Translations under genes and position numbers: made by a program
Shown here: in pieces, positions 28,424-35,010 of the stretch
Numbering within the stretch: position 1 is the first letter of the stretch
Layout of the letters: the number at the start of each line of letters is the position of its first letter
Notes under the pieces: generated by a model
The model's input: the letters and a program-made list of their open reading frames with translations, nothing else
The model's database searches: none
What the model was told of the DNA's origin: nothing
NCBI RefSeq assembly: GCF_011065935.2
Contig: NZ_JAAMNH020000001.1
Span: 4,051,001-4,115,000, forward strand
DNA from: Clostridium estertheticum
Lineage (GTDB): Bacteria; Bacillota; Clostridia; Clostridiales; Clostridiaceae
Direction of reading: 5' to 3'
DNA: 64,000 bases

Positions 28424-28786
28424 TTACAATTGTTCATCACTCATAGTTTGCGATATATCCTGATTATTAATTTTAGAAAGGTGTTCTAAATACATACAAC
28501 TTTCCTTATATACCTCACCAGAATGGTCACCATTAAAGTCCATGGATTTATCTATTTCTTCTAAATTATATTCTTTTAAATTGTGCTCTAAATCTGCAAC
28601 TACAGCAATAAGTCTTAAATCTTCACTTGGAGTCCCTAATAAAATCGCTTTAGAAGAAAAAGTTCCAAAACCACTTTTTTCTGCTAAATATTCTGTTAAT
28701 ATCTCTAATATATCATCCGCATTAAACTTAAACAGCAATGCCTGCTTCTTTTTTTTACTTATGTATTTCCTCTTTTTCTTACTCAT
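28424..28786 (-). CDS. Hypothetical Lys-rich protein, 120 aa
   Basis: Unknown family. The N-terminus is very basic (SKKKRKYISKKKKQALLFKF), and the rest is acidic and helical (DILEILTEYLAEKSGFGTFS; LEHNLKEYNLEEID). The ATG at 28786 with TGGAGGAA upstream is preferred to a longer frame. It is the first gene of the module behind repeat tail B, whose promoter-like end lies about 60-100 bp upstream. It is followed by the WapI-immunity-like gene 45 bp downstream. Confidence 0.6.
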   Translation of the reverse strand: MSKKKRKYISKKKKQALLFKFNADDILEILTEYLAEKSGFGTFSSKAILLGTPSEDLRLIAVVADLEHNLKEYNLEEIDKSMDFNGDHSGEVYKESCMYLEHLSKINNQDISQTMSDEQL

Positions 28787-28819
28787 GTGTTTCCTCCATT
28801 TAATATTGTATTGCAATTA

Positions 28820-29049
28820 CACTTTACGAAACAACTCTTACGAATATCATATCATTATTTTGATAATGCAATATACTTTTATAAATATCTCCAAACACAA
28901 AGTTGCTTAAGTTAAATATAATTATATTTAAAAGACATAAAAATAACACCAACAATTATGTTAGTGCTTATATAAAAACTTAAAGTTCAATACAAACTTA
29001 GCTTAAGCCATTGCTTTCAATGGTTGTTGTTTTTCATAAATTGCAGTGT
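28820..29049 (-). repeat. Repeat tail B: conserved sequence after the yyaL break
   Basis: On the minus strand, directly after CHWCHV-T-stop, it reads TAAACACTGCAATTTATGAA, then an inverted repeat CCATTG...CAATGG with GCTTAAGC, then a terminator hairpin (28947-28966), then GGAGATATTTATAAAAGTAT, then TATGAT and AAGAGTTGTTTCG next to the first cargo gene. The same order of blocks occurs in tails C, D and F, and partly in G. Confidence 0.85.
28944..28967 (-). terminator. Terminator hairpin inside repeat tail B
   Basis: CACTAACA-taat-TGTTGGTG (one wobble) is followed on the minus strand by TTATTTTTATG. The same hairpin is found at 31923-31942, 34715-34734, 42196-42215 and, weaker, 47065-47084, so it is a fixed part of the repeat. 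Confidence 0.75.
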
Positions 29050-29252
29050 TTAGGTCACATGACACCAATGGCATGTAGAATAGCCGATTGAAAGGAATAT
29101 TGGTTTATCTTCTTCTTTTCTTTTATAAAAGCTTCTTCACACCAGGGATTCCAATTTACTGGATTATATGCATGTTGGAGAAGGTATGGAGACTTTTCAT
29201 TAATTAATCTATTAGGTTTTCTGCTTTGTTTAATTGTATCTGGGTTAGTCAT
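29050..29252 (-). pseudogene. yyaL/DUF255 5' fragment, copy B (frameshifted)
   Basis: MTNPDTIKQSRKPNRLINEK, then YLLQHAYNPVNWNPW, as in copies A and C. A single missing base in the KEE-DKPIF segment shifts the frame, so the CHWCH coding bases are present (tgccattggtgtcatgtg) but are not translated in frame. Without the shift the frame would end CHWCHVT-stop as in copy C. The leader (GGAGTTGTTGTAGCT-ATG) is the same as in A and C. The frameshift argues against selection for the short peptide. Confidence 0.85.
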
Positions 29253-29331
29253 AGCTACAACAACTCCTATCGAATATGTATTAGAAATATTATGCCCAAG
29301 GTAGCTACTTTGAGTCCTAGGAAATAAAGAA

Positions 29332-29412
29332 GCAACATAACCTTATTACTTATTTAATATTGCCATAGATTTATATAGGGGTTGTTGCGTTATATGAGAA
29401 GATTCCGAATTA
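29332..29412 (-). repeat. Gene-end repeat c (after 29445-29789)
   Basis: On the minus strand: GAATCTTCTCATATAACGCA then ACAACCCCTATATAAAT..TGGCA, then a hairpin-forming segment ending GGTTATGTTGC and TTCTTTATTTCC. GCAACAACC can pair with GGTT-at-GTTGC. Repeat d at 32303-32390 has the same 30-base core, and both lie between the end of a gene and the start of a yyaL fragment. Confidence 0.75.
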
Positions 29413-29444
29413 ATTAAGTAATGCTTATGCTCATAATCCTGCGT

Positions 29445-29789
29445 TTAGACTTTTGATGTTTTATACTTCTCATATTGAATTGCCCATTCTTCTAATGACG
29501 ACATGACAGGTAAAAATTTTACTCCTATTTCCGTTAAGGAATATTCAACTTTAGGTGGAATCTGTTTATATATCTCACGATGAATCATCTCATATTCTTC
29601 TAGACTTCGAAGTTGCTTTGTAAGTGTTGCTTGTGTTAAATTTGGTAGTTTTCGCTTTAGTTCTCCAAAGCGCATCGTCCCTTTACTCAAAAAATAAATA
29701 ATTACCATATTCCATTTCCCACTAATAATCTTTTGAACTGAAGCAACTGGGCATTCAGTTATATTGCTCTCATTATATTCATTAATCAT
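29445..29789 (-). CDS. HxlR-family transcriptional regulator
   Basis: A 114-aa winged-helix protein: CPVASVQKIISGKWNMVIIY (the HxlR signature GKW), LSKGTMRFGELKRKLPNLTQ, then the recognition helix and wing ending KVEYSLTEIG. A single Cys near residue 13 could act in redox or electrophile sensing as in YodB/HypR-type members. It is divergent from the NAD(P)-binding gene at 29920-30555, as is common for HxlR regulators. An inverted repeat AGTATCT-agaa-AGATACT lies 16 bp upstream of its start. Confidence 0.9.
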   Translation of the reverse strand: MINEYNESNITECPVASVQKIISGKWNMVIIYFLSKGTMRFGELKRKLPNLTQATLTKQLRSLEEYEMIHREIYKQIPPKVEYSLTEIGVKFLPVMSSLEEWAIQYEKYKTSKV

Positions 29790-29804
29790 ATGTCATCTCC
29801 CAAT

Positions 29805-29822
29805 AGTATCTAGAAAGATACT
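29805..29822. promoter_or_regulatory. Candidate HxlR operator
   Basis: A perfect 7-bp inverted repeat with a 4-base spacer in the divergent intergenic region, between the HxlR start (29789) and the start of the NAD(P)-binding gene (29920). Its place and form fit autorepression and control of the divergent gene. Confidence 0.55.
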
Positions 29823-29919
29823 ATGTATTAAATATAATCGTACTTGTATGATGCTATTGTACTATGATAAATTAGAACTGTCAACAAACCACAGCCTATT
29901 AAAAAGTGAGGTATATATT

Positions 29920-30555
29920 ATGAAAATTGCGATTTTTGGTGCCAGTGGTGGCATCGGTAAATTTGTTGTAAAACATGCATTAAATAAAGGATATGAGGTA
30001 GTTGCCTATGTGCGAAATCCATCGAAACTTAAGCTTTCCGATAAAAATCTGACAATAATCACGGGTGAACTAAATGACTATGAATGTATCGAGAAAGCCA
30101 TTACTGGCTGTGATGCTGTAATCAGTGCACTGGGTGTTCCTATGAAATTCACTTATGAATCAATGGATTCTTTAGAGGGTCACATAAATATAATCAAGGC
30201 TATGAAGGGACTTGGTATTTCTCGCTTAATTGACTGGGCTACTCCGAGTGTGCATTATCCAAAGGACTCACGTTCCTTCATTACCATAATTCCTGGTATT
30301 ATGGCGGGGTTTGTATTTCCAAAAGCAAAAAAAGAAATTATTGCTATTACCGATGCTATTCAGTCAGCAAATTTAGAATGGACTATTGTTCGTTTTATGG
30401 CTCCAAAAGACACATCATACACAGGCAATGTAAAAGTCGGCTTTGGTGACACGAAAATGAGTTTTAACATTTCACGTGAAGATATTGGAGCATTTATGGT
30501 AAAACAGGTAGAAAGCTTGGAGTACATGCAGTCCATGCCAATTATAGGCAGTTAA
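29920..30555 (+). CDS. NAD(P)-binding Rossmann protein (NmrA/YwnB-like)
   Basis: A 211-aa protein with the Rossmann start MKIAIFGASGGIGKFVVKHA (GASGGIG dinucleotide motif), VAYVRNP (start of strand 2), and GCDAVISALGVP. This is the atypical short-chain dehydrogenase group with NAD(P)-binding, often annotated as NmrA-like or YwnB. No Tyr-x-x-x-Lys is obvious, so it may be a sensor or reductase of unknown substrate. The start chosen (29920) follows GTGAGG; the long upstream extension has no RBS. It is divergent from its likely regulator and followed by a strong terminator. Confidence 0.85.
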   Translation: MKIAIFGASGGIGKFVVKHALNKGYEVVAYVRNPSKLKLSDKNLTIITGELNDYECIEKAITGCDAVISALGVPMKFTYESMDSLEGHINIIKAMKGLGISRLIDWATPSVHYPKDSRSFITIIPGIMAGFVFPKAKKEIIAITDAIQSANLEWTIVRFMAPKDTSYTGNVKVGFGDTKMSFNISREDIGAFMVKQVESLEYMQSMPIIGS

Positions 30556-30563
30556 TCACAGAA

Positions 30564-30602
30564 TGTCTAGTTAAGATAACTTTAAATTATCTTGACTGGA
30601 CA
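30564..30602 (+). terminator. Strong terminator of the NAD(P)-binding gene
   Basis: TGTCTAGTTAAGATAA pairs with TTATCTTGACTGGACA (one mismatch) and is followed by TTTACTTCGTAATTTTTT on the plus strand. It lies nine bp after the stop. Confidence 0.8.
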
Positions 30603-30620
30603 TTTACTTCGTAATTTTTT

Positions 30621-30660
30621 ACCATTGTGACGTAGTTTACGAAGATTGTGCAATAACCTA
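30621..30660 (-). repeat. Gene-end repeat g (after 30671-31315)
   Basis: On the minus strand: GGTTATTGCACAATCTTCGT then AAACTACGTCACAATGGTAA. It aligns base for base with repeat h at 33820-33860 over about 35 positions (AATCTTC-TAAAC, CGTCACAATG). It starts about ten bp after the stop of the AlaX gene. Confidence 0.7.
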
Positions 30661-30670
30661 AAAGGGATTA

Positions 30671-31315
30671 TTAGGATTGTAGGTATATATCAATTCTCTC
30701 CTTACCACTACCCAAATTGTGTCTTTTTAATGATATTAAACCGATTTCTCCTGTCTTCTTTAAATGCGTTCCTCCACAGGAAACTTTTGCAAATCCTTCT
30801 ATATACCAATATCTTCTTTCGTTTTCTTCATCATCAAAAGCACTTAGTATATCTAAATTTGAGCTTATGATACTATTTGCTTTGCTAATGAGTTCTGGAA
30901 ATATTTCAGAAATTTTCCCATCCCATAAAAAGTCTATCCTTGCTTTGTCGACAGTAATGTTTGCCCCCATCTTCTCAGGATGGTTGTAATTCTGATATAC
31001 TAATTCCAAGATGATTTCTGCCGAAAAATGTAGTTTCATTAATCTATATCTCTTTTCCCAATCAATTATAACCTTGACATTTTGATTAAGTATTAAGTTA
31101 TGATTATGCTCAATAGTATAAAAAATTTCTTTTCCTTCCTTTTTTGCTTCAATGATTTGAAATCCTCCTATGGTTCCTGAATCAGATTGTTGTCCTCCTG
31201 AAAAGGCAAAGGCAATTGTTTGGTCAAGAGTAATAATATTGTTATTTACACTCGTTACCTTTGTTTCAAGTTCTGTTAAATAAGGATTTCCCCAAAATAA
31301 TTTCTTAACACTCAT
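30671..31315 (-). CDS. AlaX-type alanyl-tRNA editing protein, one zinc ligand altered
   Basis: A 214-aa free-standing editing domain related to the AlaRS editing region, which removes Ser or Gly from mischarged tRNA-Ala. The N-terminal beta-barrel has FAFSGGQQSDSGTIGGFQI. The usual HxxxH zinc motif reads KLHFSAEII: the first His is present but the second is Glu. The second pair is intact (SCGGTHLKKTGEIG; Cys and His). The change could still allow zinc binding or could mark lost activity. Length matches AlaX-S/M types. It is the second gene of its module, 90 bp after the small membrane protein gene. Confidence 0.85.
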   Translation of the reverse strand: MSVKKLFWGNPYLTELETKVTSVNNNIITLDQTIAFAFSGGQQSDSGTIGGFQIIEAKKEGKEIFYTIEHNHNLILNQNVKVIIDWEKRYRLMKLHFSAEIILELVYQNYNHPEKMGANITVDKARIDFLWDGKISEIFPELISKANSIISSNLDILSAFDDEENERRYWYIEGFAKVSCGGTHLKKTGEIGLISLKRHNLGSGKERIDIYLQS

Positions 31316-31405
31316 AATATAGCCTCTTTTCTATATGTACTTTAATCCGTAACTTTCTACTATTACGACACAAAATTCTTATTTAATTATACTAAATTAA
31401 TCGTA

Positions 31406-31735
31406 TTATAAATTTTTATTATACTTTGATATAATTTTAATCATTATAGGAATTAAAACAAAAAGCAGACCAAACCCTAATGCATCTAAATACATATTGT
31501 CAAAATATATGCCTATAGTCATAACTACTAAAGGTATTACCATAGAAAGTGCCCCTAATGCGGCTAAATATTTCTTTTTATAGATTATACCCACTAAACC
31601 AAGTATTGAAATCGATAAAGCTGCAACCATAATTATAACTCTTGCAATCTCTCCATATTTACCTACCATAAATTTACTAAAACTTATTGTCAGCAAAACT
31701 ATGAATGCTCCTAAAAATCTTATATTTTTTTTCAT
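31406..31735 (-). CDS. Small integral membrane protein, 109 aa
   Basis: Starts MKKNIRFLGAFIVLLTISFS and has three to four hydrophobic segments (IMVAALSISILGLVGIIY; LAALGALSMVIPLVVMTIGI; YLDALGFGLLFVLIPIMIKI) with a short Lys/Asn-rich tail. I do not recognise a family. The ATG at 31735 follows GGGAGG. It is the first gene behind repeat tail C, so its promoter probably lies in the tail (TTATAATC near 31790-31800). Confidence 0.7.
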   Translation of the reverse strand: MKKNIRFLGAFIVLLTISFSKFMVGKYGEIARVIIMVAALSISILGLVGIIYKKKYLAALGALSMVIPLVVMTIGIYFDNMYLDALGFGLLFVLIPIMIKIISKYNKNL

Positions 31736-31764
31736 ATGTTTGCCTCCCTTCATTTGCGTAATAT

Positions 31765-32026
31765 CTTACACCTGCGAAACAACTCTTATGAAGATTATAA
31801 CATTATCTTACATGATGCTATATCCTTTTATAAATATCTTCATATATAAAGTTACTTTAGTTAATGCTGATTATTTTATAACTATATCAGATAATAACCA
31901 TAAAAAAACGCACAAAAAATAACACCAACAATTATGTTAGTGTTTATGTAAAAATCAAAAATTTTATACAAACTCAGCTTAAGCCATTGAGTTACAATGG
32001 TTTTTCCTTTTTATAAATTGCAGTGT
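31765..32026 (-). repeat. Repeat tail C
   Basis: Same order as tail B: TAAACACTGCAATTTATAAA, inverted repeat CCATTG..CAATGG with GCTTAAGC, terminator hairpin 31923-31942, ATGGTTATTA, ATTAACTAAAGTAACTTTAT, GATATTTATAAAAG, ATCATGTAA, TTATAATCTTCATAAGAGTTGTTTCGC. The last part contains a TATAAT box and also the AATCTTCATAA block seen in the gene-end repeats. Confidence 0.85.
31912..31943 (-). terminator. Terminator hairpin inside repeat tail C
   Basis: CACTAACA-taat-TGTTGGTG followed by TTATTTTTTGTGCG on the minus strand. Same hairpin as in tail B. Confidence 0.75.
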
Positions 32027-32230
32027 TTAGGTTACATGGCACCAATGACATGTAGAATAGCCGATTGAAAGGAATATTGGTTTATCTTCTTCTTTTGCTT
32101 TTATAAAGGCATCTTCTCCCCACGGGTTCCAATTTACTGGGTTATATGCATGTTGCAGAAGGTATGGGGACTTTTCATTAATTAGTTTGTTAGGCTTTCT
32201 GTTTTGTTTAATAATGTCGGGTTTAGTCAT
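32027..32230 (-). pseudogene. yyaL/DUF255 5' fragment, copy C
   Basis: The best-preserved copy: MTKPDIIKQNRKPNKLINEK, then YLLQHAYNPVNWNPWGEDAF, KPIFLSIGYSTCHWCHV, then Thr and stop. Full-length YyaL proteins continue CHWCHVM-ESF and so on for another 600 residues. The coding sequence stops exactly where tail C begins. The start at 32230 uses the same leader (GGAGTTGTTGTAGCT) as copies A and B. The CHWCH motif corresponds to the thioredoxin-like active site of the family. Confidence 0.9.
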
Positions 32231-32302
32231 AGCTACAACAACTCCTATCAAATATGTATTAACAATATTATGCCCAAGGTAACTACTTTAAGTCCCTAAA
32301 AA

Positions 32303-32390
32303 CAAAGAAGCAACCTAACTTTATTACTTCTTAATATATGCCAGAAATTTATATAGGGGTTGTTGCGTTATATATGAATATTGTTCAATA
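32303..32390 (-). repeat. Gene-end repeat d (after 32393-32620)
   Basis: On the minus strand: AACAATATTCATATATAACG then CAACAACCCCTATATAAAT..TGGCATA, a hairpin part AAGAAGTAA...TTGCTTCTT and TTTGTTTTTAGGGACT. It matches repeat c in its core. It begins immediately after the DUF4926 stop codon. Confidence 0.75.
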
Positions 32391-32392
32391 AA

Positions 32393-32620
32393 CTATAGCA
32401 TGTCTTTTATATAAGACTCTGTCTCATTTGACCATATTAAATCTAAATCATCTTTACAAAATGTGCCTAAATATATTGTTATGCCCTTCTTGTCAGAAAA
32501 TTCAACCTCAACATATTTTGGGTTATATATCTCTAATATCGTGCCTTTCTGACCTTTTACCAATCCACCTTCGGGAAAATTACTTTTTAGAGCCACTACA
32601 TCAAACAAATCCAATCTCAT
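32393..32620 (-). CDS. DUF4926 domain protein
   Basis: A 75-aa protein: MRLDLFDVVALKSNFPEGGL, then KGQKGTILEIYNPKYVEVEF, which is the DUF4926 pattern (an SH3-like small barrel: D-V-L..P..GL..G..GTIVE). These proteins are common in accessory and cassette arrays and near toxin-antitoxin genes; the biochemical role is unknown. The ATG at 32620 follows GAGGAGG. It lies between gene-end repeats j and d. Confidence 0.85.
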   Translation of the reverse strand: MRLDLFDVVALKSNFPEGGLVKGQKGTILEIYNPKYVEVEFSDKKGITIYLGTFCKDDLDLIWSNETESYIKDML

Positions 32621-32640
32621 TAGCCTCCTCAATGTTTCTA

Positions 32641-32710
32641 TGACACAATAAAATACGAGGTTGCAACAATCTCAAAACCATGATTATTGCAACCTTTATG
32701 AAGATTATGA
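32641..32710 (-). repeat. Gene-end repeat j, imperfect palindrome (after 32705-33085)
   Basis: On the minus strand CATAAT, then a 7-base unpaired stretch (cttcata), then AAGGTTGCAATAATC, loop, GATTGTTGCAACCT, unpaired cgtattt, then ATTGTG. The two arms pair with an internal loop of about seven bases per side. The stop codon of the 32705-33085 gene lies inside the first arm. The layout resembles recombination-site hairpins with an unpaired central spacer. Confidence 0.8.
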
Positions 32711-33085
32711 CTTACTATTTGTAGTTGTTAGTATACCAATTCCACCTAATAATGATAATATTGAACCCAAAATTCTGTACTTTATTATAGATTGTTCCAA
32801 ATAAATTAAATACGTATTAGTATCCATACTACCTCCATGAGCCTTCATAATATTTGACATTTCATGGTCACCTAAATTTATGCTGCTCATTAGTATTATA
32901 AATCCTATGACAAAGACAACGCCAAAGATTAATAACTTACCAATAAATTGACTTATCTTTGAATCCTTCTTAACAGTCATATCTTCTTCATCAACTTCAG
33001 GTTTTTCAATTAATTCACACTCACAATCATTACAAATTGCATACCCCTCTTGATACTCACTTTTACAGTTTGGGCATATTAGCAT
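32705..33085 (-). CDS. Zinc-ribbon membrane protein, 126 aa
   Basis: The N-terminus is a zinc ribbon: CPNCKSEYQEGYAICNDCEC with two CxxC pairs. An acidic linker follows (EKPEVDEEDMTVKKDSK). Two hydrophobic segments come next (LLIFGVVFVIGFIILMSSIN and ILGSILSLLGGIGILTT). Such proteins are common in clostridia and of unknown function. RBS GGGGGGGAAG. It follows the selenoprotein gene by 92 bp in the same direction. Confidence 0.8.
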   Translation of the reverse strand: MLICPNCKSEYQEGYAICNDCECELIEKPEVDEEDMTVKKDSKISQFIGKLLIFGVVFVIGFIILMSSINLGDHEMSNIMKAHGGSMDTNTYLIYLEQSIIKYRILGSILSLLGGIGILTTTNSKS

Positions 33086-33177
33086 ACTTCCCCCCCCTAT
33101 TTATTTATATTTTAATTCGTCATAGTCTAGAAAGATTCATCATCCCATAAATTGGCTTAATAAACATTTTATAAATA

Positions 33178-33684
33178 TTATGTCTTAGTATAATTTTTAA
33201 TCTGTAACGCTTTGATAACAGTTTCCTTAATAAAAGGACTGCAACATTTACCTAAAGGATTGTTAATTTCACATTTTCCATTCTTCATTGCTCCTGTAAG
33301 CTTATTAATATCTTTTATATTTTTTGCCCCATCATTAAGGACTGCATTAATAATTTGTTCTTCTGTTACTTTATTGCAGTAGCATATATATTTAGGGTTA
33401 GCGTCTTTTTTGTACCAAATGGGATATTTAATGTCTTGTTTTTTAAATATTACATTTGCCTCTAAATCATAATAAACAACATCACAATCTTCATTTAAGC
33501 AAATACCATAATTCCCCTCCTGTACCTTGCTTACAAGACTATTAAGAACAAAATGTTTAACAGTTATATCTTTAACCTCTTGGACGTGCTCCTTACATAC
33601 AGGGCATACAGAAACTTGTTCCACTGTACCAGTAGATTTTCTCTTACTTGCTCAACAAGACGTTTTAATATTTGCATTTTGCAT
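33178..33684 (-). CDS. Csac_0668-family 2Fe-2S/zinc-binding selenoprotein (UGA at codon 11)
   Basis: The complete frame starts at the ATG at 33684, seven bases after a strong GGAGGTG, and contains an in-frame TGA at 33652-33654: M-Q-N-A-N-I-K-T-S-C-U-A-S-K. It continues to VEQVSVCPVCKEHVQEVKDI (CopZ N-terminal-type zinc site CPVC), GNYGICLNEDCDVVYYD (CxxxxC), YICYCNKVTEEQI (CxC of a BFD-like 2Fe-2S site) and GKCCSPF. A shorter frame from GTG at 33624 has no RBS. A SECIS-like hairpin follows the UGA. The known family is described as a 2Fe-2S cluster-binding (seleno)protein with a Cys or Sec near the N-terminus; the role is thought to be metal or redox related. Total 168 aa. Confidence 0.85.
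33620..33654 (-). promoter_or_regulatory. UGA codon with bacterial SECIS-like hairpin
   Basis: After the UGA (33652-33654) there are 15 bases and then a 7-bp stem: UCUACUG with CAGUGGA (one G-U pair), apical loop GUA. The distance from UGA to the loop is 22 bases and the loop begins with G. Both properties fit what I know of bacterial SECIS elements that are recognised by SelB. Confidence 0.75.
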
Positions 33685-34044
33685 TATTTACACCTCCAAA
33701 TATAAAGATTTATTTATAGTTACAGCACAATAATTAGTTGTGTAAATGTACCAAACAATAACCTTAATCCAGACTTTAACATCAAAACTTCCCCCTCGTA
33801 TTTAGTTTGTAATTGATTATCATTGTGACGTGTTTATGAAGATTGTGAAGTAACTTTAGTAAATATCATATTCATAGTAATTATCGTTCTTACACATATT
33901 AGAACTATTTCTTTATAACAATCTTCATATTGTCTTTTAAATTAGTTTTATCGACTTCCATTAGCATAACCCATTTCCATTATAATTGATTTACTATTTA
34001 AGAAGGTTTAGTTTTTATGCTTTATTTTTAGTCTTTCCTTACCC
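33685..34044. other. Intergenic stretch with gene-end repeat h
   Basis: No gene is present. It holds the promoter of the selenoprotein unit and the repeat at 33820-33860. About 180 bp lie between the stop of the membrane protein at 34045-34518 and this repeat, longer than at other sites, so a small gene may have been lost here. Confidence 0.45.
33820..33860 (-). repeat. Gene-end repeat h
   Basis: On the minus strand: AAGTTACTTCACAATCTTCA then TAAACACGTCACAATGATAA. It aligns with repeat g (30621-30660) and, in its first half, with all others (AAGTTRC..CACAATCTTCATAA). Confidence 0.7.
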
Positions 34045-34518
34045 TTAATGTGTTTCTTCTATCTGTTTATCCCGTTTTATAGTCTTTAATATAAAGCATG
34101 CTCCAATTCCTATTTGTAAAGTATATAACACAATTGGAACTATAGCCCAATATATATCATTTACCAATTGACCCAAATCTAAAAATAGCCTTATTACTGA
34201 TACGTATGATGCTACACTTTGCACCCCACCTACTATAAGCAACACACCAACTATTATATAGTTCAACGATTTACAATCAATACTACTATCACCATGTACT
34301 TTTCTTTTTAGTACATTTGAAATTACCGCTAAACACAGTATAGTCACTACTAAGACTGCATACGTCAGTGCATTTGAACTAAGTGCCCCAAATAATTGCC
34401 TGCTATCTTTAAAAAGTAAATTTGAAAAAATTACGCTCAAAATAGTCACCATAGTGCTGATTATATAATAGAATAAGGCTACATCAACAGAAACTTTTAT
34501 TTTTTTAATTTTATTCAT
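34045..34518 (-). CDS. Four-segment membrane protein, 157 aa
   Basis: Hydrophobic protein with four predicted spans: ALFYYIISTMVTILSVIFSN, ALTYAVLVVTILCLAVISN, YIIVGVLLIVGGVQSVASYV and IYWAIVPIVLYTLQIGIGAC. Short charged ends (MNKIKKIKVSVD and KTIKRDKQIEETH). No family is recognised; it resembles small permease-like DUF proteins. RBS GGGGTGG. It is the first gene after repeat tail D in its module. Confidence 0.7.
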   Translation of the reverse strand: MNKIKKIKVSVDVALFYYIISTMVTILSVIFSNLLFKDSRQLFGALSSNALTYAVLVVTILCLAVISNVLKRKVHGDSSIDCKSLNYIIVGVLLIVGGVQSVASYVSVIRLFLDLGQLVNDIYWAIVPIVLYTLQIGIGACFILKTIKRDKQIEETH

Positions 34519-34599
34519 GCTTTAACCACCCCTTTTATTAATATTCAGTAGAAAGTGATAATAGTTTTTTTTCATAACTTATTGGATTAAAATAACTTT

Positions 34600-34815
34600 T
34601 ACATGATACTATATACTTTTATAAATATCTCCATACAAAAGGTTGCTTTAGTTAATCCTAATTATTTTATAACTACATTACTTAATAACCATTTAAAAAA
34701 GCACAAAAAAATAACACCAACAATTATGTCAGTGCTTATATAAAAGCAGTTTCGGTGGTTTTCATTTTTTATAAATTGCAGTGTTTAGGTTACATGACAC
34801 CAGTAACATGTTGAT
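34600..34815 (-). repeat. Repeat copy D (tail with the CHWCHV stub only)
   Basis: The tail is complete: TAACCTAAACACTGCAATTT, hairpin 34715-34734, ATGGTTATTAAGTAATG, ATTAACTAAAGCAACCTTTT, GGAGATATTTATAAAAGTAT, ATCATGTAA. Of the yyaL part only about 20 bases encoding C-Y-W-C-H-V-T-stop remain (His to Tyr in the motif). The rest of the fragment was removed between 34815 and the region behind the GGDEF gene. Confidence 0.8.
34708..34735 (-). terminator. Terminator hairpin inside repeat copy D
   Basis: CACTGACA-taat-TGTTGGTG (one mismatch or wobble) followed by TTATTTTTTTG on the minus strand. Same position in the repeat as in tails B and C. Confidence 0.7.
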
Positions 34816-35010
34816 TTACTACATAATCTTGTTATTTGTATCGTTCCATTTATTTTATATTTTGTCAATTATATCTAGAAAAACTATCAGATATAATCTG
34901 ATAGCTTTCTTTCTATAAAAAGTTTATATCAATTTTTACATCAGCTCCATCCACACAATTGACTCTATAATATTAATTATCAAATACAATGCTCTTTGTC
35001 TACACATAAA
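34816..35010. other. Region behind the GGDEF gene
   Basis: No gene. It contains the terminator at 34877-34906. Confidence 0.4.
34877..34906 (-). terminator. Terminator of the GGDEF gene
   Basis: CTATCAGA-ttata-TCTGATAG is followed by TTTTTC on the minus strand, about 105 bp after the stop of the gene at 35011-35694. Confidence 0.7.

Noticed and set aside
26868..32251. Short yyaL frames as functional small CHWCH proteins
   Set aside because: Copy B has a frameshift, copy A has lost a Cys of the motif, D, E and F end before or inside the motif. This pattern does not suggest selection for the short peptide.
33178..33624. Selenoprotein gene starting at the GTG at 33624
   Set aside because: No ribosome binding site precedes it, while the ATG 60 bases upstream has a strong one and the frame between is open apart from the UGA.
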